From NCBI GenBank assembly GCA_015063895.1, contig SVTG01000012.1:1-55269 (forward strand): 55,269 nt of DNA. The letters are read 5' to 3'. Both the position numbers and the translations under genes were made by a program. The stretch comes from Oscillospiraceae bacterium. Lineage in GTDB: Bacteria > Bacillota > Clostridia > Oscillospirales > CAG-272. Of the stretch, positions 21,597-29,049 are shown one piece after another. The first letter of the stretch is position 1; the number at the start of each line of letters is the position of its first letter. The notes under the pieces were generated by a model. The model ran no database searches, was not told the DNA's origin, and worked only from the letters and a program-made list of their open reading frames with translations.

Positions 21597-23837
21597 ATGA
21601 AAAACACGTACGGCAAAAACCTTTCTCTTTCGATCTTCGGGGGCTCGCACGATCCCGAGATCGGCATGACCCTTGCAGGCTTTCCCGCAGGGCTTCAAAT
21701 CGACACGTCGCATCTGCTGACGCTGATGGCGCGCCGTGCGCCCGGCAGTACACCGCTCGGTACACCGCGCCGCGAGGCCGATCTGCCCATTTTCACCGAG
21801 GGTATAGACGAAAACGGCGTCACCACCGGCGGCACCATTCGCGCCATAATAAAAAATCAAAACACCCGTTCGAGCGATTACAGCTTCATTTACGACACGC
21901 CCCGCCCGGGGCACGCTGATTTTGCGGCATTGCAGAAATACGGCCCCGAAGTGGATCTGCGCGGCGGCGGCCGTTTTTCGGGGCGACTCACTGCACCCTT
22001 GACCATCGCAGGCGGACTTGCCCTGCAATATTTAGCCACACGCGGCATTCGCGTAGGCGCGCACATTGCGCAGATCGGACAGATCAAAGATACCCCGTTT
22101 GACAGCGTAGCGGGCGACAGCGCTCTCTTTGACACGATCGCCGCACGCCACCTCCCTGTCATTGACGAGGAAAAGGGCAAAGCCATGTCCGACGCTGTGC
22201 TTGCTGCCAAGCGCGCAGGAGATTCGTTGGGCGGTATTGTAGAATGTATGGTAACGGGTCTTGAAATCGGCCTTGGTGAGCACATGTTTGACGGCGTCGA
22301 AGGGCGCATTGCATCTATCATGTACGCCATACCCGCAGTAAAGGGCGTAGCTTTTGGCGCAGGCTTTGGCGTGGCAGAAATGACGGGAAGCCAGAACAAC
22401 GACGCCTTTGTGACCGACGGCAAGACCGTTAAAACGCGCACCAATCACGCGGGCGGTATTCTCGGCGGCATGACAAACGGTATGCCACTTGTTTTTACCG
22501 TTGCCGTAAAGCCCACCCCCTCCATTGCAAAGGAGCAACAGACAGTATCGCTCTCCCGTATGGAAAACACGACCCTGTCGGTTGGTGGCAGACACGATCC
22601 CTGCATTCTGCCACGTGTCATACCCGTAGTGGAGGCCGCCGCCGCGCTGGCCGTGCTTGATCTCCTGCTTGATGAGCAGCCCACTGCAAAGGGGGCAACG
22701 CCCGACCTTGCCACCTCACGCCGCAGAATTGATAAGATAGACCGCGAGTTAGTAGCACTTTTCTCAGCACGTATGGGGGTCAGTGCCGACGTTGCGGCCT
22801 ATAAACGCGAGATCGGCATGCCCGTAACAGACGCCGCACGCGAAGCTGCGCTCCTTGACCGCGTAGCCGCTCTTTCCCCTAAAGAAACTGCCGATTACAC
22901 GCGCACGCTTTATACCAATATCATGTCACTTTCCCGTGCCTATCAGCACACAGTCCTGGGCTGCGACACCCCTTTGACAAAAACGGTCAAAAACGCCATC
23001 ACAGCAACCAAAGCCCCCTTGCCCGACAACGCAACGGTTGCCTGCCAAGGTGTGGCGGGCTCCTATGCCTCGCACGCGGCAAAAAAGATATTTGCTGCAC
23101 CCGATATTGCGTATTACGGGCAATTTGCCGACGTATTTGAGGCGATCGAACGGGGCGAATGCCGTTACGGCGTGTTGCCGATCGAAAACAGCACCGCAGG
23201 ATCGGTAACCGAGATATACGATCTCCTTGCCAAGCACCGCTTTTTTGTGGTGCGGGCCCTTTGCCTTGATGTGGATCACGCTTTACTGGCCAAACGGGGC
23301 GAGAAAATCGAGAATTTAACCGAAGTTGTTTCTCATCCCCAGGCGTTGGCACAATGCGCTGATTTTATCGCAGGTCTTGGCAACGTGAAGATCACACCCA
23401 AGGCAAACACGGCCTTAGCGGCACAGTATGCGGCCGGCACAAACGGAGCAGCCGCCATCGCCAGCCCCGATTGCGCCGCGCTTTACGGGCTTGATACGCT
23501 GGCGCTGCACGTCAGCGACCAAAAAAACAACCGCACACGCTTCATCTGTATCACAAAAAGCTTAGAGATCTATGAAGGTGCCGACAAGACCAGTGTGATA
23601 CTCACGCTCCCCCACAAGGCGGGCGCACTGTCGCGCGTTCTGGTACGCTTTGACGCGCTGGGCATCAACCTGACAAAGCTTGAATCTCGCCCCATTCGCG
23701 AGCGCAATTTTGAGTTCCGCTTTTACTTTGACCTCGCCTGCCCTGCAACAGATACACGCCTGCTGCCGCTTCTTTCGGAATTGGCAGGAGAATGCGAGGA
23801 GTTTCAATATCTTGGCACCTATGCCGAGATAGAATAG
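21597..23837 (+). CDS. Fusion: chorismate synthase - chorismate mutase - prephenate dehydratase - ACT
   Basis: A 746-residue fusion. Residues 1-358 are chorismate synthase, with catalytic histidines H18 (GGSHDP) and H106 (RPGHAD) and the FMN-site block RGGGRFSGRLTAP. Residues about 370-455 are an AroQ-type chorismate mutase (RRRIDKIDRELVALFSARM). Residues 479-655 are prephenate dehydratase with PIENSTAGSV and NNRTRF at 644-649. Residues 664-743 are an ACT domain with ESRP at 696-699, which in P-proteins binds phenylalanine. One chain can thus run EPSP to chorismate to prephenate to phenylpyruvate. CM-PDT-ACT fusions are standard P-proteins; fusion to AroC upstream is unusual. No frameshift interrupts the frame. 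GGAG sits before the ATG. Confidence 0.95.
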   Translation: MKNTYGKNLSLSIFGGSHDPEIGMTLAGFPAGLQIDTSHLLTLMARRAPGSTPLGTPRREADLPIFTEGIDENGVTTGGTIRAIIKNQNTRSSDYSFIYDTPRPGHADFAALQKYGPEVDLRGGGRFSGRLTAPLTIAGGLALQYLATRGIRVGAHIAQIGQIKDTPFDSVAGDSALFDTIAARHLPVIDEEKGKAMSDAVLAAKRAGDSLGGIVECMVTGLEIGLGEHMFDGVEGRIASIMYAIPAVKGVAFGAGFGVAEMTGSQNNDAFVTDGKTVKTRTNHAGGILGGMTNGMPLVFTVAVKPTPSIAKEQQTVSLSRMENTTLSVGGRHDPCILPRVIPVVEAAAALAVLDLLLDEQPTAKGATPDLATSRRRIDKIDRELVALFSARMGVSADVAAYKREIGMPVTDAAREAALLDRVAALSPKETADYTRTLYTNIMSLSRAYQHTVLGCDTPLTKTVKNAITATKAPLPDNATVACQGVAGSYASHAAKKIFAAPDIAYYGQFADVFEAIERGECRYGVLPIENSTAGSVTEIYDLLAKHRFFVVRALCLDVDHALLAKRGEKIENLTEVVSHPQALAQCADFIAGLGNVKITPKANTALAAQYAAGTNGAAAIASPDCAALYGLDTLALHVSDQKNNRTRFICITKSLEIYEGADKTSVILTLPHKAGALSRVLVRFDALGINLTKLESRPIRERNFEFRFYFDLACPATDTRLLPLLSELAGECEEFQYLGTYAEIE

Positions 23838-23845
23838 GAGTCGCT

Positions 23846-25075
23846 ATGCCGAAAAAATTGCAAATAGGCCTTTTGGGAGAGCATTTGGGGCACAGCTATT
23901 CCCCCGAGATCCATGCAGCACTTGCCGATTACGACTATCGCCTGATTGAATTACAGCACAGCGAATTGGCCGACTTTATAAGGGCGGGTGACTTTGACGG
24001 CCTTAACGTCACCATCCCCTATAAAGAAGCGGTCATTCCCCTTTTAGACACACTCTCCCCCGTTGCCGCCAGGATCGGTGCGGTAAACACGATCGTGCGT
24101 GAAAGAAACGGCAAGCTCTGCGGTCACAATACCGACTACGAGGGACTTGCCGCTCTCATACGTGCAAACGGCATATCCCCAAAGGGAAAGAAGGTATTGA
24201 TACTGGGCTCGGGCGGTGCCTCCAAGGCTGCCGTGTGCGTGATCGAGGATATGGGCGGCACACCCGTGACCGTTTCACGCAAGGGCGAAAATAACTATGA
24301 AAATCTTTCGCGACACGGCGACGCTGCCATTCTTATCAACGCAACGCCCGTCGGCATGTATCCGCAAAATGGACAAGCCCCCCTTTCACTTTCCGCATTT
24401 CCCACTCTCGAGGCGGTGATCGACCTTATTTACAATCCCCTGCGCACCGCCCTGCTGATGGAAGCGGAGCGGCTTGGTATCACCGCCGCGAACGGCCTTT
24501 ATATGCTGGTAGCACAAGCGGCTGCCGCCTGTGCGCTTTTCACGGGCCAAGCACCCGAAAAAGCCCTGGTCGGTAAGATCACGCAAAAAATGACGGTGCG
24601 CACCGAAAACATTATTCTGATCGGTATGCCCGGGTGCGGTAAGACTACCCTTGGGCGACGCATCGCCGCTGACCTCTCCCGCCGCTTTGTCGATGCCGAC
24701 GAGATGCTTGAAAGCGAATGTGGCATAAAAATACCCGATATCTTCAAGCAAGAGGGTGAAGCAGGCTTCCGCGCACGCGAAAGCGAGATCCTAAAAAAGC
24801 TGGGACGGGAGCGCGGCCTTGTCATTGCCACGGGCGGTGGAGCCGTGACGGTTGCCGAAAATTATCAGCATCTGCACCAAAACGGGAAAATACTGTTTTT
24901 GGATACCCCACCGACAGGCCTGCCGACCGAGGGCAGACCCCTTTCTACCGCTCACACTCCGGAGGAGCTATATAAAAAACGCTTGCCGCTTTACCGCGCA
25001 TTTGCCGACATAACCGTTGCGATCACCCGCAACGTTGAAGAAAATCTGATCCGCATGAAGGAGGCGCTTTTATGA
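23846..25075 (+). CDS. Fusion: shikimate dehydrogenase - shikimate kinase
   Basis: A 409-residue fusion. Residues 1-248 are AroE, with catalytic K60 in NVTIPYKEA, D97 in HNTDYEGL and the NADP loop GSGGASKA. Residues 254-409 are AroK, with the P-loop GMPGCGKTT at 260-268, VDADEMLE, TGGGAV and the lid EGRPL. The chain would convert 3-dehydroshikimate to shikimate 3-phosphate. The ATG at 23846 is set by AGGAGTCGCT just upstream; a longer frame would overlap the preceding fusion gene. It lies 8 bases after that gene and overlaps aroQ by 4 bases. Confidence 0.95.
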   Translation: MPKKLQIGLLGEHLGHSYSPEIHAALADYDYRLIELQHSELADFIRAGDFDGLNVTIPYKEAVIPLLDTLSPVAARIGAVNTIVRERNGKLCGHNTDYEGLAALIRANGISPKGKKVLILGSGGASKAAVCVIEDMGGTPVTVSRKGENNYENLSRHGDAAILINATPVGMYPQNGQAPLSLSAFPTLEAVIDLIYNPLRTALLMEAERLGITAANGLYMLVAQAAAACALFTGQAPEKALVGKITQKMTVRTENIILIGMPGCGKTTLGRRIAADLSRRFVDADEMLESECGIKIPDIFKQEGEAGFRARESEILKKLGRERGLVIATGGGAVTVAENYQHLHQNGKILFLDTPPTGLPTEGRPLSTAHTPEELYKKRLPLYRAFADITVAITRNVEENLIRMKEALL

Positions 25076-25500
25076 ATTTACTGATCATCAACGGCCCCAA
25101 TCTCAACATGCTCGGTATTCGCGAGCCTGAGATCTACGGCCGACAGGATTACAGCACGCTTTGTACATTTATCAAAGCCGCCGCAGAAGAGGTGGGAGCT
25201 ACGTGCGAAATATTTCAATCCAACCACGAGGGCGCGATCGTAGACAAAATTCAAGGGGCCCTTGGACGCTTTGACGGCATCGTCATAAACCCTGCCGCCT
25301 ACACCCACACCAGTGTAGCGATTGCCGACGCGCTTTCCGCCATAGCGTTGCCCACGGTCGAGGTGCATTTGTCAGACATCACACAGCGCGAGACCTTTCG
25401 TCAGCACTCCTTTGTAGCACCCATTGCCAAAAAGACCTTCATGGGAAAGGGCTTTGAAGGATATCGCCTTGCCATACGCTTTTTAGCGGATAACAGCTAG
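25072..25500 (+). CDS. aroQ: 3-dehydroquinate dehydratase, type II
   Basis: A 142-residue dodecameric-type dehydroquinase. The catalytic tyrosine lies in the flexible loop EPEIYGRQ, with upstream INGPNLNMLG, FQSNHEGAIVD, NPAAYTHTSVAI and EVHLSDITQRE. It completes the shikimate set in this operon and is unrelated in fold to the type I-like protein at 1618. The stop codon TAG coincides with the left edge of a TA-flanked inverted-repeat element, so the C-terminus (LADNS) may have been set by that insertion. Confidence 0.97.
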   Translation: MNLLIINGPNLNMLGIREPEIYGRQDYSTLCTFIKAAAEEVGATCEIFQSNHEGAIVDKIQGALGRFDGIVINPAAYTHTSVAIADALSAIALPTVEVHLSDITQRETFRQHSFVAPIAKKTFMGKGFEGYRLAIRFLADNS

Positions 25501-25773
25501 GCAAGCGTGAATAATCCGAACTCGGTTTCAAGAGGCAAATATCCGCATCTGCATCAGAGAATTTCCTTATAATATCCGCATATTATCGCAAAAATTCTCT
25601 TTGCATCTGCGAAGATTTGCTCTCTTGAAACTCGGGGGACCCTCAAGCTTTGATTTTTTGAGTGATTTTTTTACTTGGCGCTCGCCGCCAAGTGTGGACT
25701 TTGCAAGAGTGACAAGTACAAAAAGCGCCAAAAAGCAAGGCTTGAGGGCGGGTTCGGATTATTCACTCTTGCC
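25500..25773. mobile_element. MITE-like element with 22-bp terminal inverted repeats and TA flanks
   Basis: The ends are inverted repeats: left GGCAAGCGTGAATAATCCGA (extending AAC), right its complement, with one mismatch over about 22 bases. TA lies immediately outside both ends (25498-25499 and 25774-25775), as expected for a TA target duplication of IS630/mariner-type elements. Inside are further palindromes: GTTTCAAGAG near 25524 pairs with a copy ending near 25634, AGAGAATTT with AAATTCTCT, CCCTCAAGC with GCTTGAGGG, and ACTTGGCG with CGCCAAGT. No transposase gene is present. A structured RNA is the alternative. Confidence 0.65.
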
Positions 25774-25794
25774 TAACGTAATGAAAACGAAAAG

Positions 25795-25838
25795 CCACGG
25801 CGCACCCCTTACCCATGGGGACGCCGTGGTTTTTTGTT
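25795..25838 (+). terminator. Terminator of the aromatic operon, downstream of the element
   Basis: CCACGGCGCACCCC (25795-25808) pairs with GGGGACGCCGTGG (25817-25829), followed by TTTTTTG. It lies beyond the MITE-like element, so operon transcripts would pass through that element. Confidence 0.85.
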
Positions 25839-25982
25839 TCGCTTATTGTTGACATTTTTCACTTTTTCCAATTATTTTATTATATTTTCCAATTTTACAA
25901 AAATAATTTTCTATTTTTATAATTCGCTATTTTTTGATTTTTACAAATATTTACCGCCATTTTTCGCCATGACGCCAAAAGC
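25839..25982. other. AT-rich spacer
   Basis: No gene is visible. TTGACA occurs at about 25850, but no well-spaced -10 follows. The stretch is strikingly AT-rich compared with its surroundings. Confidence 0.4.
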
Positions 25983-26012
25983 CAAGGTGCGCTTAACAAG
26001 AAGCGCACCTTG
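25983..26012. terminator. Terminator-like hairpin downstream of the minus-strand string
   Basis: CAAGGTGCGCTT pairs perfectly with AAGCGCACCTTG (12 bp, 6-base loop), with TTTT on the plus side and CTTTTGG on the minus side. It probably ends the minus-strand genes finishing at 26040. Confidence 0.72.
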
Positions 26013-26039
26013 TTTTCTGCTTATTTTCTGTGCTTTTCG

Positions 26040-26252
26040 TCACGCCTGAAAGATCTTCACGCCCCAAATGCTTTCGGTACGCTCTACCTTTACAATACGC
26101 TGACCCGTTTTGTCGGTATAATAGATCTTGATCCACTCATCGTCAATATCAAGCACCTCACACACAATATCAGGACTGCCCGTGAGGTATTCCTCCTCTT
26201 CATTTTTAATGGAGCAGCAGCACCCCTTTAAGCTTTTGAGCATATCAGACAT
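26040..26252 (-). CDS. Small acidic protein of unknown function
   Basis: A 70-residue protein starting MSDMLKSLKGCCC, then an acidic patch (NEEEEYLTG) and a beta-rich region ending ESIWGVKIFQA. The pattern VCEVLDIDDEWIKIYYTDK resembles a small SH3-like barrel, but I do not recognise a named family. The cluster of three cysteines at 11-13 is distinctive. The ATG at 26252 directly follows a T-run of a long hairpin whose 3' arm contains the ribosome site. It is the last gene of the yabP-yabQ string. Confidence 0.65.
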   Translation of the reverse strand: MSDMLKSLKGCCCSIKNEEEEYLTGSPDIVCEVLDIDDEWIKIYYTDKTGQRIVKVERTESIWGVKIFQA

Positions 26253-26254
26253 AA

Positions 26255-26329
26255 AAAATCCCCTTTCCCTGTAAGAAAATAGCGCACAAACGTGCATCAC
26301 TTCCATTTTCTACACAAAAAGGGGATTTT
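26255..26329 (-). promoter_or_regulatory. Long hairpin with terminator-like end covering the next gene's ribosome site
   Basis: On the minus strand AAAATCCCCTTT (26318-26329) pairs perfectly with AAAGGGGATTTT (26255-26266). Between them GTAGAAAAT/ATTTTCTTAC and GCAC-GTTT-GTGC extend the stem. The 3' arm includes the purine-rich ribosome site and runs into a T-tract ending at the ATG of the small acidic protein gene. Confidence 0.6.
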
Positions 26330-26344
26330 ATACACTTGAACGTA

Positions 26345-26539
26345 TTAAAGTTGTGTAAAGACGGTCTCGATAGCGGCTTGCTCACCCGAGAGGTCCTTTG
26401 CCTTGCGGTCATTTTGATTGACCTCGGCAATGCGCATCACCGTAATGATCACCGCCACCACAAAAATAACAATAACAAGAATACGTATCAGCACTGTTAA
26501 CGGTGAGGGGGCACCCCCTCTTTGTTTATTGTTTGCCAT
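26345..26539 (-). CDS. Small single-pass membrane protein at the divIC position
   Basis: A 64-residue protein: a short polar N-terminus, one membrane helix (about 14-34, LTVLIRILVIVIFVVAVIIT) and a short polar, helix-prone C-terminus. In Bacillus divIC follows yabQ, and the topology fits a septum initiator of the DivIC/FtsL type, but it is only about half the usual length and lacks the C-terminal domain. It overlaps the 3' end of yabQ by 43 bases. It may be a reduced DivIC or an unrelated small protein; sequence alone does not decide. Confidence 0.55.
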   Translation of the reverse strand: MANNKQRGGAPSPLTVLIRILVIVIFVVAVIITVMRIAEVNQNDRKAKDLSGEQAAIETVFTQL

Positions 26540-27180
26540 AATTTAAAATTCCGTTTTCTTTTATAAGTAGATTGTTTGACAAAAAGACTTCCGTGTGTTG
26601 CGGCCGCCAGCTGAGCAGCACACAGCAGGCGTGAGCGGTGTAAAAGCCGTGAGCGTTGCCATTTCGTTGCAAGCGCCAACAAGGGGCGAGCGACAAAGCG
26701 ACGCAAAGCACGACACAAAATGCCGAGCGGCAACCACAAGATCACGCGCAAATAAACGCCACAGGCTGCCAACAAAAAAGCCAACAGGTCAAGCGCGTGC
26801 GCAATGCGCCCCGAAAAAAGCCGACGCCAAAGAAAAAAGCCCAAAAGGAGCAACAGCGGCACAGGCAAGCGAAAGGCACCGTTATGGTAGCCAAAGCATA
26901 GGATCAGCACGGCAAACGCCCCAAAAACGGGAAACAGCAGCTGCCAGAACGAAAGTGAAAGCGACTGCCACGCACGGTGCAAGGAGCAAACAGAAAAACC
27001 GACAGCACGCCCTATCAGAGGCAAGGGACGCTGATACAGCGCTGCCAAACGGGCAGCTTTGGGACAGGCCCCTGTCAGCACACGCAGCACAAACACGATA
27101 TCCCACAGCACCCCCAAAGCTATGCCACACAAAAAAGCAAGCACAAACAGCTTACCTTGTAAAGCGGGGTAGATCAGCAT
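26497..27180 (-). CDS. yabQ: Sporulation protein YabQ
   Basis: A 227-residue protein with several membrane helices. The N-terminal pattern GIALGVLWDIVFVLR and the later GYHNGAFR match YabQ, needed for spore cortex formation in Bacillus and located in the forespore outer membrane. It lies 11 bases after yabP and precedes the divIC-position gene, as in B. subtilis. The C-terminal 60 residues are basic and divergent. Confidence 0.85.
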   Translation of the reverse strand: MLIYPALQGKLFVLAFLCGIALGVLWDIVFVLRVLTGACPKAARLAALYQRPLPLIGRAVGFSVCSLHRAWQSLSLSFWQLLFPVFGAFAVLILCFGYHNGAFRLPVPLLLLLGFFLWRRLFSGRIAHALDLLAFLLAACGVYLRVILWLPLGILCRALRRFVARPLLALATKWQRSRLLHRSRLLCAAQLAAATHGSLFVKQSTYKRKRNFKLWQTINKEGVPPHR

Positions 27181-27191
27181 AGCAGGTCCGA

Positions 27192-27476
27192 TCAGCCTCT
27201 AAAAAAGCCTTTTTTGCGCCCGCTAGAGGCTTCTATATAATAAAGTGCCGTTTGCCTGCCGTCGATCACAAGCACACCGCGTGCCATATCAAGTGTCCCT
27301 ACGTGCAAGCCCTCGCCCTCCAGCACCAGCTGGCCGCAGACAGTATCCAGCACCACGCTTTGCTCGTCAAAGCTTTTGACCTCTGTCACACCGCCGATCT
27401 CGGCATGTGAGCGCGCCGAAAGCGACACGGTGTGTGCCGACTCATTCGGCGCCTTATCCTTACTTAATTCCGCCAT
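27192..27476 (-). CDS. yabP: Sporulation protein YabP
   Basis: A 94-residue protein of the YabP/YqfC family, recognisable by the beta-strand pattern ending LVLEGEGLHVGTLDMARGVL and the following IDGRQTALYY. In B. subtilis yabP is a mother-cell (sigma-E) gene of the coat/cortex programme. A sigma-E-like promoter sits directly upstream at 27504-27532. Its place between rqcP and yabQ is conserved. Confidence 0.9.
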   Translation of the reverse strand: MAELSKDKAPNESAHTVSLSARSHAEIGGVTEVKSFDEQSVVLDTVCGQLVLEGEGLHVGTLDMARGVLVIDGRQTALYYIEASSGRKKGFFRG

Positions 27477-27503
27477 ACAGTACCTCTTTCATCGATGTAC
27501 TAT

Positions 27504-27532
27504 ACTATATGCGCGGCAAAAATTATTTATTC
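27504..27532 (-). promoter_or_regulatory. Sigma-E-like sporulation promoter of yabP-yabQ
   Basis: On the minus strand GAATAAA (27526-27532) and CATATAGT (27504-27511) are 14 bases apart. This fits the mother-cell sigma-E consensus KMATATW-N14-CATACAHT at 6 of 7 and 6 of 8 positions. The -35 overlaps the rqcP stop codon. Confidence 0.65.
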
Positions 27533-27769
27533 GATGACCTCATACAAGAGCGACGCATCGGCCTTACCGACGCTTTCCTTGACCGAAAGCACGCGCACCT
27601 TAAGGGTGCGGGCGCCGAATGCAATTTCAAGCACGTCGTTTTCCTTTACTTCATAAGACGCCTTTACAGGACGGCCGTTGACGCTGACACGCGCTGCATC
27701 GCACGCATCGTTTGCCACGGTGCGACGCTTGATGATGCGCGACACCTTTAAATATTTATCAATTCTCAT
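27527..27769 (-). CDS. rqcP: S4-domain RNA-binding protein RqcP (YabO)
   Basis: An 80-residue S4-fold protein with RIDKYLKVSRIIKRRTVAND at the start and GRPVKASYEVKENDVLEI in the middle. RqcP works with RqcH in ribosome-associated quality control, helping add alanine tails to stalled nascent chains on 50S subunits. The ATG at 27769 is chosen over an upstream in-frame start because that would begin inside the hup terminator. Position next to yabP matches Bacillus. Confidence 0.92.
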   Translation of the reverse strand: MRIDKYLKVSRIIKRRTVANDACDAARVSVNGRPVKASYEVKENDVLEIAFGARTLKVRVLSVKESVGKADASLLYEVIE

Positions 27770-27778
27770 AACGCTCCC

Positions 27779-27811
27779 AAAAAATACGCGGCGGGAAGGT
27801 CCCGCCGCGTA
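27779..27811 (-). terminator. Terminator of hup
   Basis: TACGCGGCGGGA pairs perfectly with TCCCGCCGCGTA (12 bp, 3-base loop), followed on the minus strand by TTTTTT. It isolates hup from rqcP. Confidence 0.92.
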
Positions 27812-27835
27812 CATAGCCAAAAGCTATTTTTGAAA

Positions 27836-28108
27836 TTATTGAACGGAGTCCTTCAGTGCCTTACCGGCGGCAAAGGTGGGAACCTTAGCAGCAGCGACCT
27901 CAATGGTCTCACCGGTGCGGGGATTACGAGCAGAGCGTGCTGCACGAGCCTTTACTGCAAAGGTACCGAAGCCTACAAGCTGCACCTTATCGCCAGCCTT
28001 CAGGGCCTCTTTGATAGCTTCAACGGTAGCGTTAACGGCTGCCTCAGCATCTTTCTTGGAAAGTGCGCTCTTCGCTGCAACAACTTCAATCAGTTCTGCT
28101 TTGTTCAT
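27836..28108 (-). CDS. hup: HU-family DNA-binding protein
   Basis: A 90-residue histone-like protein starting [14 protein letters not shown], with [23 protein letters not shown] forming the DNA-clamping arm (GFGTF and RNPxTG). HU bends and compacts DNA as a dimer. It has its own promoter at 28175-28203 and its own terminator, fitting high independent expression inside a longer co-directional string. Confidence 0.97.
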   Translation of the reverse strand: MNKAELIEVVAAKSALSKKDAEAAVNATVEAIKEALKAGDKVQLVGFGTFAVKARAARSARNPRTGETIEVAAAKVPTFAAGKALKDSVQ

Positions 28109-28174
28109 AGGTGTATACTTCCTTTCTATTATGTTTAAACAACGCCGGATAAGCATTTGCTTATCGTTATAGAC

Positions 28175-28203
28175 ATTTTAACATATTTTAAACAAAAAAT
28201 CAA
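28175..28203 (-). promoter_or_regulatory. Promoter of hup
   Basis: On the minus strand TTGATT (28198-28203) and TAAAAT (28175-28180) are 17 bases apart, in a very AT-rich context. Confidence 0.75.
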
Positions 28204-28233
28204 TAGGATTTTTCAAAAAATTGTCAATTTTTC

Positions 28234-29049
28234 TCATATATTGACATCTTTTTTTGCTTTTTGCCAATATATATCCTTATCAGCATCGTTCATTTCACCG
28301 AGATTTTTTCCATCTGCCGCAGCAGCAGCCTCAACGGCTGTGAAGCGAGCAACGAATTTGTCCGTGGCACGCGTGAGTGCCTCCTCAGGCTCAACTCCTG
28401 CAAAACGTGCGATCTGGGCAACGGTAAAAAGCAGGTCGCCGATCTCCTCGGCGCATGCAGTACAGTCGCCGGCGTCAAGGGCAGCCTGCATCTCAGCAGT
28501 CTCCTCGCGCAGCTTTTCAAGCACGGCAGCCATATCGGGAAAATCAAGAACACTCGCCTTTTTACCAACCTTGGCGGCGCGCATCAGGGCGGGCAGCTGA
28601 CGCGGAATGGCATTGAGCTTGTCGGTGACGGTATTACGGCTCTTTTCATCGCTTTTGATCTGCTCCCAGTTGGCAAGCACCTCACCAACGCTGTCGGCCT
28701 TCACCTCGCCGAAAACATGGGGGTGCCGATGGATCATCTTGCGGCACACGTCGGCGGCGATTGCGCGAAGATCGGCGCGCCCTTCCTCCTCCTCAATGCG
28801 TGCGTGCATGACGATCTGCAGCAAGGCATCGCCCAATTCCTCGCGCAACAGCACGGGATCCTCTTTATCGATCGCTTCAATGACCTCATAGGTCTCTTCT
28901 ATGAAATCACGGCGCAGGGATTTGTGAGTCTGCTCCCGATCCCACGGACAGCCGCCCGGGGCGCGCAACAGCTCTACTATAGTAACCAGATCGGCTACGT
29001 CATATTCATTTTTGCCCAATATCAGCTGCAATTTTTCTTCTCTTGTCAT
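28234..29049 (-). CDS. mazG: Nucleoside triphosphate pyrophosphohydrolase MazG
   Basis: A 271-residue protein with two MazG domains. The first has CPWDREQTHKSLRRDFIEET and the catalytic EELGDALLQ; the second has EEIGDLLFTVAQIARF. MazG hydrolyses NTPs to NMPs, cleaning nucleotide pools and lowering ppGpp through nucleotide levels. Unlike B. subtilis YabN it lacks the N-terminal methylase-like domain. The ATG at 29049 follows AGGAGAATAAAA; it overlaps the end of the flippase gene by 44 bases. Confidence 0.95.
   Translation of the reverse strand: MTREEKLQLILGKNEYDVADLVTIVELLRAPGGCPWDREQTHKSLRRDFIEETYEVIEAIDKEDPVLLREELGDALLQIVMHARIEEEEGRADLRAIAADVCRKMIHRHPHVFGEVKADSVGEVLANWEQIKSDEKSRNTVTDKLNAIPRQLPALMRAAKVGKKASVLDFPDMAAVLEKLREETAEMQAALDAGDCTACAEEIGDLLFTVAQIARFAGVEPEEALTRATDKFVARFTAVEAAAAADGKNLGEMNDADKDIYWQKAKKDVNI

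Noticed and set aside
25601-25852. Open frame inside the MITE-like element
   Set aside because: It consists of palindromic non-coding sequence, has no ribosome site and extends into the operon terminator.
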